A DNA stretch of 64,000 nt from Pseudomonas sp. gcc21 (GTDB taxonomy: Bacteria > Pseudomonadota > Gammaproteobacteria > Pseudomonadales > Pseudomonadaceae). How positions within the stretch are numbered: position 1 is the stretch's first letter; every line of letters begins with the position of its first letter. The notes under the pieces were generated by a model. That model did not search any database. It worked only from the letters and a program-made list of their open reading frames with translations, and was not told the DNA's origin. Shown here in pieces: positions 1 to 9,396 of this stretch. The position numbers and the translations under genes are program-made. The DNA lies in assembly GCF_012844345.1 (NCBI RefSeq), contig NZ_CP051625.1, forward strand, positions 3,472,001 to 3,536,000, written 5' to 3'.

Positions 1-77
1 GCATGATTCGGGGCTTCTTTTTATTGGTTCCCGAATCCAGTGTAGTGCCCCCTGTCAGTTCCGTACAGCCAGGGGGC
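1..77. terminator. Possible terminator arm and hairpin at window edge
   Basis: The window opens with a GATTCGGGGCTT stretch followed by CTTTTTA, which looks like the right arm and T-run of a rho-independent terminator whose left arm lies outside the window. The 8-base GATTCGGG at 5-12 also repeats inverted at 30-37. A second perfect 8-bp inverted repeat lies at 47-54 and 70-77 (GCCCCCTG/CAGGGGGC), just beyond the stop of the leftward gene, but has no T-run on either side. Which gene these serve cannot be decided from the window. Confidence 0.35.
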
Positions 78-94
78 GGTTGGCCTGTGGACGA

Positions 95-1642
95 TCAGAG
101 TCGCTTGCGCAGCGTAGCAATGAGTTCCTGCACGCTCTGGCTCTTATCCGTCTGAACCGTCAGGTTGTGTTGCGACTCTTCATCGTCCAGTGGTTCCATT
201 GTTTCGAGCTGGTGGCGCACGATATCGATGGTGGCGTCCGAGGGGTCGGTGCCCGCTTTGGTCCGCTTGGCAATCCAGGCTTCAATGGTGCCCAGCGGAG
301 CCTTGCATGTAATGATCAGACAGGGCGCGCCTTGCTCCTCGATATGCTGGCGAACCAGCGCACGCTGGTCGCGCTTCAGGTGCGTCGCATCAACCACGAC
401 CGGGTAGCCGGCCGCAAGCACCTGCGCGGCCAGGGAGCCGAGGCGGGCATAGGTTTGCTGGCTACGCTCCGGCGCGTAGAGTCCCGCGTCCGGCTTGCCG
501 GCACCGTCATTGCCAAACAGCCGCTTGCGTTCGATGTCAGAGCGTATCCGGATCACCCCCAGCGGCTCGACCAGTTGGCTGGTCACTGTGCTTTTGCCTG
601 AGCCCGATACGCCATGCATGAGCAAACCGAAGCGCTTGGGTATTTGCGTATAGCTTTCAGCGAGATTGACGTAACCCTGGAAGCGCGCCATGACCTCGTT
701 GCGCTCGTTATCGCTAATGCCCGGCTGGCTGAGGCGCAGCAGGGCGACTTTGGCCCTGACCATGGCGCGGTAGGCCTTGTAATAGTTCAGCAGCAGCAGG
801 CCAGCATAATCGCCGGTATGCTCCAGATAACCGTTCACGAAGCGCTGGGCCAACGCAGGCAGGCCACGGTCTTCAATGTCCATGGCCATGAACGCTACAT
901 CACTCATGACATCGATCCAGCGGAAGGCTTCATTGAATTCAATGCAGTCGAACAGCGTGACCTTACCGTCCACCATGGTTACGTTATCGAGATAAATGTC
1001 ACCGTGACATTCGCGGATAAATCCTTCTGCTTTGCGCTGGGCCAGTTGGGGAATCAGCCGCTGGAATGTACTATGCGCCCACAGCTCCAGCTGCTCGATC
1101 TGCGCTAGTTGTTCAGCGTCGCTCAGCATGGAGCGGATGTGTTCGAAGTTCTGGGCGACTGGTGCATGCACCTGCTCGGGTTCGCCCCAGCTAGCGTCGA
1201 GCGCGGCACAGTCGATGCGACCATGGAAGTCAGCCAGCACACGGGCCAGCGAATCGATATGGTCGGTGGTAAGCGTACCGGCTCGCTGCATATTGCCGAG
1301 CAGGTCTTCCTGTCTGAACTGGCGCGTCTTGACCATGTACTCGATGATCTGGCCGTCGCCGGTCAGGGTCGGTGAGCTTTCGCTGCCGCGTACCGGGATG
1401 ACGTCGAGATACAGCTCGGGTGCAAGACGACGGTTGAGGCGCAGTTCTTCATTGCAGTAGTGGGCGCGCTGCTCAAGGCTCGAATAGTCAAGGAAACCGA
1501 AATTGACCGGCTTCTTGATCTTGTAGACATAGTCGCCGGTCAGCAATACCCATGAAATATGGGTCTCCATCAGCTTGAATCCGGAAACCGGATGATCGTA
1601 CAGGGCAGGATCTTGCAGTGCGTTCAGCAGTGTCTGGCTCAC
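95..1642 (-). CDS. Two-domain protein: APH-like kinase fold plus P-loop kinase
   Basis: 515 residues. The first two thirds resemble an aminoglycoside/choline-kinase-type phosphotransferase: a KIKKPVNFGF segment near residue 42, a catalytic-loop-like CHGDIYLDNV near residue 213 and a metal-loop-like LFDCIEF about 15 residues later. The last third is a P-loop kinase domain with GVSGSGKST near residue 342, like gluconate-kinase or Zeta-toxin-like AAA kinases. Proteins of this layout are common next to mrcB in Pseudomonas and are annotated as APH/ATP-binding fusions. The substrate is unknown, and antibiotic resistance should not be inferred. It is divergent from mrcB across about 120 bp. Confidence 0.8.
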   Translation of the reverse strand: MSQTLLNALQDPALYDHPVSGFKLMETHISWVLLTGDYVYKIKKPVNFGFLDYSSLEQRAHYCNEELRLNRRLAPELYLDVIPVRGSESSPTLTGDGQIIEYMVKTRQFRQEDLLGNMQRAGTLTTDHIDSLARVLADFHGRIDCAALDASWGEPEQVHAPVAQNFEHIRSMLSDAEQLAQIEQLELWAHSTFQRLIPQLAQRKAEGFIRECHGDIYLDNVTMVDGKVTLFDCIEFNEAFRWIDVMSDVAFMAMDIEDRGLPALAQRFVNGYLEHTGDYAGLLLLNYYKAYRAMVRAKVALLRLSQPGISDNERNEVMARFQGYVNLAESYTQIPKRFGLLMHGVSGSGKSTVTSQLVEPLGVIRIRSDIERKRLFGNDGAGKPDAGLYAPERSQQTYARLGSLAAQVLAAGYPVVVDATHLKRDQRALVRQHIEEQGAPCLIITCKAPLGTIEAWIAKRTKAGTDPSDATIDIVRHQLETMEPLDDEESQHNLTVQTDKSQSVQELIATLRKRL

Positions 1643-1765
1643 GGTGTATCCTTGCTTGGACTGACAACAGCAGCATTATGAAGGCTGGTAGGCTGCAGGC
1701 CAACCTTCGCTATATCCGCCGACGAATCAGGCGGTTGCATCGGTTACGGGGTGGTTGGAAAGGTT

Positions 1766-4093
1766 ATGGGAAGAAAACGCGGGGGACGGGCGGCCAAAAA
1801 GGTCGGCTTCTGGAGGCGCTGGTCTGGCTGGATCTTCAAGCTGGGGCTGGTTGCGTTGGTGTTATTTGGTGGGCTGGTCATTTACCTGGATGCGGTTGTA
1901 CAGGAAAAGTTTTCCGGCAAGCGCTGGGCGGTTCCGGCCAAGGTGTATGCCAGGCCGCTGGAGTTGTTTGCGGGGCAGCGGCTGAACAAGGACGACTTTC
2001 TGGCCGAGCTCGAGGCGCTGGGCTACCGGACCACTCAGGCGGCGCGTTCGCCTGGCCAGGTATCGGTCGCCGGTAACCGGGTCGACGTGCATACCCGCGG
2101 CTTCGCATTTTCCGAGGGCGACGAGCCTGCCCAGCACCTGAGCGTACGCTTTGACGGCAACCAGGTCGCCGGCCTCGCCGGGCACGGGAATCTGGTCATG
2201 GCGCGACTCGAGCCTCTGATGATCGGCGGCATCTACCCGGCTCATAATGAAGACCGCGTCCTGATTCAGTTGCAGGAGGCGCCTCCCTACCTCGTCGAGT
2301 CGCTGGTGGCTGTAGAGGATAGAGAGTTCTTCCAGCATTTCGGTGTCTCGCCCAAGGGCATTCTGCGCGCTGCCTACGTCAATATGAAGGCGGGAGGAGT
2401 AGTGCAGGGCGGCAGTACGTTGACCCAGCAGCTGGTGAAGAACTTCTATCTCACCAGCGAGCGAAGCATGCTGCGCAAGGCCAATGAAGCCATCATGGCG
2501 GTCCTGCTGGAACTGCACTATTCCAAGGAAGATATCCTCGAAGCCTATCTAAACGAAGTGTTCCTGGGGCAGGATGGCCGCCGGGCCGTGCACGGCTTTG
2601 GACTTGCCAGCCAGTATTATTTTGCACAGCCGCTGCGCGAGCTCGAGTTGCACCAGGTGGCATTGCTGGTGGGTATGGTCAAGGGGCCGTCCTTCTATAA
2701 CCCACGCCGGCGACCGGAACGTGCCAAGCAGCGCCGGGATCTGGTGATCGAATTGCTGGCTGAGCAAGGCGTCATCAGCGAACAGCATGCTCAGACGGCT
2801 ATTGCCAAACCCCTGGATGTTGCAGCGCGCGGCCGTTTGACCGATACCAGCTATCCAGCGTTCATGGACCTGATCAAGCGTCAGTTGCGTGAGGAATATC
2901 GCGACGAAGATCTGACCAGCGAAGGCCTGCGCATCTTTACCAGTCTCGACCCGGTTATGCAGAACAAGGCCGAGCGGGCAGTGGAGACCACGCTGAAGCG
3001 ATTAGGGCCAGCGCCGGGTGATGTGGAGATGGAAAGCGCGATGGTCGTGACCAGTGCGCAAACCGGTGAGGTGCTGGCGCTGGTCGGCGGACGCAACCCC
3101 AGATTCTCAGGGTTCAATCGTGCCCTCGACGCGTCACGGCCCATTGGTTCGCTGGTCAAGCCTGCGGTCTTTCTGACCGCGCTGGAGCAGCCACAGCGCT
3201 ACTCCCTGATCACGCCGGTTGATGATTCGCCGATCACGCTCGAGGCCGAGCCAGGCAAGACCTGGACGCCGCAGAACTATGGTCGCGAGAGTCATGGTCT
3301 GGTGCCGCTGCACGTCGCGTTGAGCCGGTCCTATAATCAGGCCACGGTGCGGCTGGGTGTGGAACTTGGGGTTCCCGAAGTGCTCAAGACCATCGAGCGG
3401 ATGGGCGTTCAACACGGTTGGCGGCCGTATCCTTCGATGCTGCTCGGCTCAGGCGCCATGACGCCATTGCAGGTCACGGATATGTACCAGACGCTGGCCA
3501 ACGGCGGCTTCAATACACCGCTGAGGTCTATTCGTAGCGTGCTGGCGCCTGACGGAGAGCCGCTGGGCCGTTACCCGTTCGCGGTACAGCAACGCTTCGA
3601 TTCAGCGACCATCTATCTGATGCAGGAAGCAATGGTCCGGGTAATGACCGAAGGGACAGGGCGATCGGCGTATAATCAGATTCCGTCTACGGTGCGTCTT
3701 GCGGGTAAAACGGGAACGACCAATGATCTGCGCGATAGCTGGTTTGCTGGCTATTCACAGGATTTGCTCGCGGTGACCTGGCTGGGGCGGGATGATAATG
3801 GCGCGACCCGCTTGACCGGTGCCACCGGTGCCTTGCAGGTATGGAGCGCGTTCATGCGCGACGCACACCCGCAAGGGCTTTCCACCAGCCCACCCGCAGG
3901 CGTGGATATGGCCTGGATCGATCCGGAAACCGGGCAGGGCAGTGACCCGAGCTGTCCAGGCAGTATCGAGGAGCCGTTCAGAAAAGGGTTTGCGCCGTTG
4001 CCGGGTCCGGGTTGTCAGCCGCTGATCGATACCGAGGCGGTAAAAGACGGCGCGAATCGAGTACTGGATGTTATTCGTGGCTGGTTGCCATGA
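1766..4093 (+). CDS. mrcB: Penicillin-binding protein 1B, bifunctional
   Basis: Polymerises lipid II into glycan strands and crosslinks them, at the periplasmic face of the inner membrane. After a basic cytoplasmic stretch (GRKRGGRAAKK) comes one membrane helix near residues 17-38, a UB2H-like region, the GT51 domain with EDREFFQHFGVS and GGSTLTQQLVKN, then the transpeptidase domain with the three penicilloyl motifs in order: S-x-x-K in RPIGSLVKP, S-x-N in RSYNQA, and AGKTGTTNDLRD. The ATG at 1766 is preferred over the in-frame GTG at 1751 because a GGA core lies 6 nt before it, and it gives 775 residues, close to the Pseudomonas enzyme. A TPR lipoprotein follows after 16 bp. Confidence 0.96.
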   Translation: MGRKRGGRAAKKVGFWRRWSGWIFKLGLVALVLFGGLVIYLDAVVQEKFSGKRWAVPAKVYARPLELFAGQRLNKDDFLAELEALGYRTTQAARSPGQVSVAGNRVDVHTRGFAFSEGDEPAQHLSVRFDGNQVAGLAGHGNLVMARLEPLMIGGIYPAHNEDRVLIQLQEAPPYLVESLVAVEDREFFQHFGVSPKGILRAAYVNMKAGGVVQGGSTLTQQLVKNFYLTSERSMLRKANEAIMAVLLELHYSKEDILEAYLNEVFLGQDGRRAVHGFGLASQYYFAQPLRELELHQVALLVGMVKGPSFYNPRRRPERAKQRRDLVIELLAEQGVISEQHAQTAIAKPLDVAARGRLTDTSYPAFMDLIKRQLREEYRDEDLTSEGLRIFTSLDPVMQNKAERAVETTLKRLGPAPGDVEMESAMVVTSAQTGEVLALVGGRNPRFSGFNRALDASRPIGSLVKPAVFLTALEQPQRYSLITPVDDSPITLEAEPGKTWTPQNYGRESHGLVPLHVALSRSYNQATVRLGVELGVPEVLKTIERMGVQHGWRPYPSMLLGSGAMTPLQVTDMYQTLANGGFNTPLRSIRSVLAPDGEPLGRYPFAVQQRFDSATIYLMQEAMVRVMTEGTGRSAYNQIPSTVRLAGKTGTTNDLRDSWFAGYSQDLLAVTWLGRDDNGATRLTGATGALQVWSAFMRDAHPQGLSTSPPAGVDMAWIDPETGQGSDPSCPGSIEEPFRKGFAPLPGPGCQPLIDTEAVKDGANRVLDVIRGWLP

Positions 4094-4109
4094 ATCAAGA
4101 GAGGATTGA

Positions 4110-4811
4110 ATGATGCGATATGAACGGTTCGGCCTGCTTGCCGGGTGTGCGTTGGTGCTTGCTGGTTGTGCCGGAACAGGGGGCACGGTTCCGGTAGTTG
4201 ATTCGGGACGTTCGGTGTCCAGCGAAGAAATGCGGGTGGGGGCCGGTCGTCAGCCGGTGCAGCAGCAACCAGCTCCTGAACCGGAGCAAAGCAGTGTAGT
4301 TGTGATGGTGCCTGACGAAGCCGGTGGCTCACGTGCGATCGAGTCCTATCCGCTGGATGGCCAGCCCTCCTGGCAGCAGGGCGAGCAACAGCAACAACAG
4401 CAACAACAGTCCAGCGAGCCACAAGCACAGCCGGCACCGTCCCGCACGCCCGCCACGTCGGGTGGCGCTTTGCAGGGCGACGAGCAGCTGGACGGTCCGG
4501 TGCTTGCGCTGCTGACTGTAGCGCGCGAGCAGGAAGGGCGCGGCGATCTGGGGAACGCGTCGGCCAGTCTCGAGCGGGCAATGCGTATTGCTCCGCGTGA
4601 ACCGCAAGTGCTGTACCGGTTGGCGCAGGTGCGCCTGGCTCAGGGAGATGCCGCACAGGCAGAACAGCTGGCTCAGCGCGGCCTGGCGTATGCAGCCGAC
4701 CGTCCGACGCTTCAGGCCGGTTTGTGGAACCTGATTGCCGAAGCGCGGGACAAGCAAGGCAACCGGTCAGGCGCTGCCGAAGCGCGAGAACGGGCCAGGG
4801 TTCAGCTGTGA
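4110..4811 (+). CDS. TPR-containing lipoprotein
   Basis: 233 residues. A short signal ends in a lipobox (LVLAGC), so lipidation at about Cys20 is expected. Residues 30-120 are low-complexity and rich in Q, P, S and E, with a near-continuous glutamine run around residues 88-103. The C-terminal half has tetratricopeptide-type helices (for example LLTVAREQEGRGDLGNASASLERAMRI, cut here only as a description of heptad-like A/L spacing at roughly residues 133-160, and ALYRLAQVRLAQGD-like repeats after it). It follows mrcB closely and its stop overlaps the next start (TGATG), so it is probably co-transcribed. This is the usual neighbour of mrcB in Pseudomonas. A role in helping PBP1B is plausible by position only. 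Confidence 0.8.
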   Translation: MMRYERFGLLAGCALVLAGCAGTGGTVPVVDSGRSVSSEEMRVGAGRQPVQQQPAPEPEQSSVVVMVPDEAGGSRAIESYPLDGQPSWQQGEQQQQQQQQSSEPQAQPAPSRTPATSGGALQGDEQLDGPVLALLTVAREQEGRGDLGNASASLERAMRIAPREPQVLYRLAQVRLAQGDAAQAEQLAQRGLAYAADRPTLQAGLWNLIAEARDKQGNRSGAAEARERARVQL

Positions 4812-5140
4812 TGGACCCGCTCTGGCATGAGCTGGCAGACGCACTTATCGATCTGGAAAGGGAGTTGCGTGGGCTCGGGCTGTGGGCTCAGAGTCCGCCG
4901 GATGCCGAGCTGCTCGCCAGCCGGCAACCGTTCTGCGTCGATACCCTCGGTTTCGAGCAATGGTTGCAGTGGATTTTCGTGCCGCGCATGGCTGTCATCA
5001 TCCAGCAAGGTCGCGATCTGCCCGGGGCGTTCAATATAGCGCCCATGGGTGAGGAGGCGCTGGCCTGGTTAGGCCGTCGCCGTCATACTCTGGTAGCTAT
5101 CCTGACCCGCATCGACGGTCTGGCTGCCAGACTCAGCTGA
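4811..5140 (+). CDS. YqcC-family small protein
   Basis: 109 residues from the ATG that overlaps the preceding stop by one base (TGATG). The central segment PFCVDTLGFEQWLQWIFVPRM (near residues 43-63) is the characteristic YqcC/DUF446 core, and the rest is helical and acidic with no signal peptide. The molecular function of the family is not established. In enterobacteria yqcC sits with the pseudouridine synthase gene truC; here it sits behind the mrcB-TPR pair. Its stop codon abuts the stop codon of the opposing gene with no base between them. A longer reading from 4724 in the same frame would overlap the lipoprotein gene and is not preferred. Confidence 0.8.
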   Translation: MDPLWHELADALIDLERELRGLGLWAQSPPDAELLASRQPFCVDTLGFEQWLQWIFVPRMAVIIQQGRDLPGAFNIAPMGEEALAWLGRRRHTLVAILTRIDGLAARLS

Positions 5141-5569
5141 TCAGTCGCAGCGATTGTCGATTTCACCGCGCGTGTCGGCGATCATCTTCTGTCTTTCATC
5201 CTCGCCGATTCGTTCCACCTCACCCGATGCATTGGTCCGCGTCAGTCGCGGATTATTGACCAATGTTTCGAGGTTCTTGTTCAGCTGTTCGCAATGACGC
5301 TGGAGTTCTGCTTTCTCTGCGCGCGCGGCTGCCCGCTCTTCAGGCGCTTGCGTGCCCTTGGCTTCGATAGGCGGGAGTGGTTGGCGCTCACGCAAAGTGC
5401 CGCCTGGCGGGGGCGGAGTGGTGATGTCAACGATGCGGTAAGGTCGATCAGCAGGCGGTTGTTGACCGAACTGCAGGCCTCCCCGATCGTCCGTCCATTG
5501 GTACATTGATACGGCGGTTGCATTGGAGCAGAGCAGGGCAAGGCCCAGTGCAGTCAATATCTTGTACAT
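5141..5569 (-). CDS. DUF4124 domain-containing exported protein
   Basis: 142 residues with an N-terminal signal peptide ending near SNATAVS. The mature start, MYQWTDDRGGLQFGQQPP, is the DUF4124 hallmark (a tryptophan-aspartate repeat-like segment found in many proteobacterial periplasmic proteins). The C-terminal half is charged and probably coiled-coil (RAAARAEKAELQRHCEQLNK). Two cysteines (near residues 96 and 141) could pair in the periplasm. Function unknown. It converges with the YqcC gene with zero intergenic bases, so readthrough in either direction would be antisense. Confidence 0.75.
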   Translation of the reverse strand: MYKILTALGLALLCSNATAVSMYQWTDDRGGLQFGQQPPADRPYRIVDITTPPPPGGTLRERQPLPPIEAKGTQAPEERAAARAEKAELQRHCEQLNKNLETLVNNPRLTRTNASGEVERIGEDERQKMIADTRGEIDNRCD

Positions 5570-5675
5570 GCGAGTCTCCTTCCTTGGTATGAGCGTCGGC
5601 GAACGCCTACTATAGCCAATCGCGCCCGGGCAGGTATACGCCGGGCGATAACCGCATGCTTTTGTCTCAACCTGA

Positions 5676-5704
5676 TTGACTTTTCGTGCTCGAGTGTAAA
5701 CAAT
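5676..5704 (+). promoter_or_regulatory. Candidate sigma-70 promoter for ilvIHC
   Basis: TTGACT at 5676-5681, a 17-nt spacer and AACAAT at 5699-5704. The -35 matches consensus at 5 of 6 positions and the -10 at 4 of 6. Transcription would start near 5711, leaving about 270 nt of untranslated leader before ilvI. Prediction from motif only. Confidence 0.45.
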
Positions 5705-5710
5705 TCGTGG

Positions 5711-5980
5711 TTCTCATAAGCGCGTCGCTATCGGGACCTACTCGGTATCCGGGCGTAGCGCTTTGTTGCTCAATCCAGGAGGCGAGACCCCGCCAACTCC
5801 TGGCCTGGCACCCGCACGCGCTACCTCGCGCTGGGTGAGACGGTTCGGTAACCAAGGGCTGTCTCCGATGCACGTAGTCAAGCTGACGCATGGCAACCAC
5901 CGTTGCCAATGCTCTGCCGAGCAGTAAACAGGTACCCTGCTGCCCTCTCCCGATGGGTGGCAAGCTAGAGGTGATTCTAA
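5711..5980 (+). promoter_or_regulatory. Long foldable 5' leader of ilvI, candidate cis-regulatory RNA
   Basis: This 270-nt stretch carries a series of perfect local hairpins: 5775-5781 with 5797-5803 (7 bp, CCAGGAG/CTCCTGG, inner GCG/CGC); 5837-5841 with 5861-5865 enclosing GGTT/AACC at 5842-5845 and 5850-5853; 5891-5897 with 5902-5908 (TGGCAAC/GTTGCCA, 4-nt loop); and 5921-5924 with 5940-5943 enclosing CAGG/CCTG. Finally CCTCT at 5944-5948 can pair with AGAGG at 5967-5971, which is the ilvI ribosome binding site. No T-run follows any hairpin, so control of translation or Rho access fits better than an intrinsic attenuator. A 19-codon ATG reading frame at 5868 has no run of branched-chain codons. 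Alternatively it is an unregulated leader. Confidence 0.45.
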
Positions 5981-7705
5981 GTGGAGCTTTTATCCGGCGC
6001 TGAGATGGTCGTCCGCTCATTGCGTGACGAAGGGGTTAAATATATTTACGGGTACCCAGGCGGTGCCCTGCTACATATCTATGATGCGATCTTCCGTCAG
6101 GATGATGTCGTGCACGTTCTAGTGCGCCATGAACAGGCCGCAGCGCATATGGCTGACGGTTACGCGCGTGCCTCCGGTAAGGCCGGCGTGGTGCTGGTAA
6201 CGTCCGGCCCCGGTGCGACCAATACCATCACCGGTATCGCGACAGCCTTCATGGATTCCATTCCGATGGTGATTATCTCCGGCCAGGTTGCGAGCAACAT
6301 GGTTGGTACCGATGCGTTCCAGGAAACCGACATGATGGGTGTTTCCCGGCCGATCGTGAAGCACAGCTTCATGATCAAGGATCCGCGCGAGATTCCCGAA
6401 GTCATCAAGAAGGCGTTCTATATCGCACAGTCCGGCCGGCCGGGTCCGGTTGTCGTGGATATCCCGAAGGATATGACCAATCCGGCGGAGAAGTTCGAAT
6501 ACAGCTATCCGAAGAAGGTCAAGCTGCGCTCCTATAACCCTGCGGTCCGTGGTCACTCCGGGCAGATCCGCAAGGCGCTGGATATGCTGGCCGAAGCCAA
6601 GCGTCCGATCATTTACTCGGGCGGTGGCGTCATCCTTGGTGGCGCATCGGCGCAACTGACCGAGCTGGCCAGGGAGCTCAATGTTCCTGTGACCAATACC
6701 TTGATGGGGCTAGGTGCCTACCCCGGTAGCGATCGTCAGTTCCTGGGGATGCTGGGTATGCACGGCAGCTACGTTGCTAACGTCGCGATGCATCACGCCG
6801 ACGTGGTGATGTGTGTCGGCGCGCGCTTTGATGATCGTGTCATCAACGGCGCCAACAAGTTCTGTCCGAACGCCAAGATAATCCATGTCGATATCGACCC
6901 TGCGTCCATATCCAAAACGATTCATGCGGATATTCCGATTGTCGGTCCGGTTGATGGCGTTCTGACTGAAATGCTGGCAACCACGCGCGAATTCAATTTG
7001 CGGCCGACCAAGGAAGCCATGACCAGTTGGTGGAAGCAGGTCGACGAGTGGCGCGGCAGTCGCGGCCTGTTCCCGTATGACAAGGGCGACGGCTCCATTA
7101 TCAAGCCGCAGTCGGTTATCGAAACGCTCTGGGAAGTTACCGAGGGTGATGCCTACGTTTCCTCCGATGTGGGTCAGCATCAGATGTTCGCTGCGCAGTA
7201 CTATCCGTTCAACAAGCCCAATCGCTGGATCAATTCCGGTGGCCTCGGAACGATGGGCTTCGGCTTGCCGGCCGCCATGGGCGTTCAGCTGCATTACCCC
7301 GATGCGCAGGTCGCCTGTGTGACCGGTGAGGGCAGCATTCAGATGAACATTCAGGAGCTGTCGACCTGTCTGCAGTACGACCTGCCGGTCAAGATCATTA
7401 CTCTGAACAACCGTGCTCTGGGTATGGTTCGTCAGTGGCAGGACATGCAGTACAACAGCCGTTACTCGCATTCGTACATGGAATCGCTGCCTGATTTCAT
7501 CAAACTCGCCGAGTCCTACGGGCACGTCGGTATACGCGTAGATCAGCCGGAAGAATTGAAGCCGGCCATGGAAGAGGCCTTTGCCAACCGCAAGCGCCTT
7601 GTGTTCATGGATATTCGCGTGGATGACAGCGAGCACGTCTATCCGATGCAAATCAAGGATGGATCGATGCGCGATATGTGGCTGAGCAAGACGGAGCGTA
7701 CCTGA
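5981..7705 (+). CDS. ilvI: Acetolactate synthase large (catalytic) subunit
   Basis: 574 residues, normal for the family. Condenses two pyruvates, or pyruvate and 2-oxobutyrate, to acetohydroxy acids: the first common step to valine, leucine and isoleucine. The N-terminal ThDP (PYR) domain has the activating Glu in [18 protein letters not shown], the FAD-binding middle domain follows, and the C-terminal PP domain has [14 protein letters not shown] with the Mg-ThDP loop extending to [13 protein letters not shown]. The start is GTG at 5981, preceded by AGAGGTGA about 8 nt upstream; the protein then begins as expected ([14 protein letters not shown]). First gene of ilvI-ilvH-ilvC, 1 bp before ilvH. 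Its ribosome binding site can be masked by the leader helix described at 5711-5980. Confidence 0.97.
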   Translation: MELLSGAEMVVRSLRDEGVKYIYGYPGGALLHIYDAIFRQDDVVHVLVRHEQAAAHMADGYARASGKAGVVLVTSGPGATNTITGIATAFMDSIPMVIISGQVASNMVGTDAFQETDMMGVSRPIVKHSFMIKDPREIPEVIKKAFYIAQSGRPGPVVVDIPKDMTNPAEKFEYSYPKKVKLRSYNPAVRGHSGQIRKALDMLAEAKRPIIYSGGGVILGGASAQLTELARELNVPVTNTLMGLGAYPGSDRQFLGMLGMHGSYVANVAMHHADVVMCVGARFDDRVINGANKFCPNAKIIHVDIDPASISKTIHADIPIVGPVDGVLTEMLATTREFNLRPTKEAMTSWWKQVDEWRGSRGLFPYDKGDGSIIKPQSVIETLWEVTEGDAYVSSDVGQHQMFAAQYYPFNKPNRWINSGGLGTMGFGLPAAMGVQLHYPDAQVACVTGEGSIQMNIQELSTCLQYDLPVKIITLNNRALGMVRQWQDMQYNSRYSHSYMESLPDFIKLAESYGHVGIRVDQPEELKPAMEEAFANRKRLVFMDIRVDDSEHVYPMQIKDGSMRDMWLSKTERT

Positions 7706-7706
7706 C

Positions 7707-8198
7707 ATGAGACACATCATTTCCGTACTTCTGGAAAACGAACCGGGTGCGCTGTCTCGTGTGGTTGGTCTGTTCTCGCAGCGTAACTACAACATCGAAA
7801 CGCTCACCGTTGCGCCAACCGAAGACCCGACATTGTCTCGTCTGACGCTGACTACAGTGGGTCATGATGAGGTCATCGAGCAGATCACCAAGAACCTCAA
7901 TAAGTTGATCGAGGTGGTGAAGCTGGTCAATCTGTCCGAAGGCGCGCACATCGAGCGCGAGCTGATGCTCGTCAAGATCAAGGCTACCGGCGCACAGCGC
8001 GCCGAGGTCAAGCGCACCACCGATATCTTCCGCGGCCAGATCGTGGATGTGACCAGCAGCGTTTATACCGTGCAGCTGGCAGGCACGTCCGATAAGCTGG
8101 ACAGCTTTATCGAGGCGGTCGGTCCGACGGCAGTAATTGAGGTCGTGCGTACCGGGGTGTCTGGTATCGCCCGGGGTGAGAAGGTCCTGAGTATCTAG
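7707..8198 (+). CDS. ilvH: Acetolactate synthase small (regulatory) subunit
   Basis: 163 residues. Starts with the ACT domain that binds valine for feedback inhibition (RHIISVLLENEPGALSRVVG, residues 2-21, with the Gly-Ala-Leu-Ser turn), followed by the C-terminal ALS_ss domain (VKIKATGAQRAEVKRT onward). It forms a complex with the IlvI subunit and stimulates it. Only one base separates it from the ilvI stop, so the two are translated from one message and probably coupled. The usual 160-165 residue length is kept. Also called ilvN in some annotations. Confidence 0.96.
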   Translation: MRHIISVLLENEPGALSRVVGLFSQRNYNIETLTVAPTEDPTLSRLTLTTVGHDEVIEQITKNLNKLIEVVKLVNLSEGAHIERELMLVKIKATGAQRAEVKRTTDIFRGQIVDVTSSVYTVQLAGTSDKLDSFIEAVGPTAVIEVVRTGVSGIARGEKVLSI

Positions 8199-8244
8199 GA
8201 TTTCTGAAATTTGTCAGCAGGGCCCGGCTGGGCCCGCACAGTAA

Positions 8245-9273
<1,029 letters not shown>

Positions 9274-9300
9274 TCGTTCTGCTTTGTTGCGCATGAAAGA

Positions 9301-9326
9301 ACGCGGCCACGGCCGCGTTTTTTTAT
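9301..9326 (+). terminator. Rho-independent terminator after ilvC
   Basis: ACGCGGCC and GGCCGCGT form an 8-bp stem with a 2-nt gap, followed by TTTTTTTA. It lies about 30 bp past the ilvC stop and closes the ilvIHC unit before pssA. Confidence 0.85.
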
Positions 9327-9396
9327 GCCTGTCCTGTAGCCATTTACAGGTCGAGTTGCCACACTGTCATTTCCGGTATCGTTGTAAGGTAACAAC

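Noticed and set aside
95..1642. Aminoglycoside-resistance gene
   Set aside because: The fold is kinase-like, but the protein is a housekeeping-neighbourhood fusion found widely next to mrcB; resistance cannot be inferred.
1862..2518. 218-codon antisense frame in mrcB and other frames of 100-250 codons inside mrcB, ilvI, ilvC, putA, ychF and betT
   Set aside because: No conserved motifs and full overlap with well-supported genes.
5868..5927. 19-codon leader peptide (MHVVKLTHGNHRCQC...) before ilvI as an attenuator peptide
   Set aside because: Only isolated Val and Leu codons, no T-run terminator after it, and no good ribosome binding site.
5667..6020. 117-codon minus-strand frame opposite the ilvI leader
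   Set aside because: No homology recognised, overlaps the predicted ilvI promoter and leader, and its composition (Arg/Pro/Ser-rich) is that of a shadow frame.
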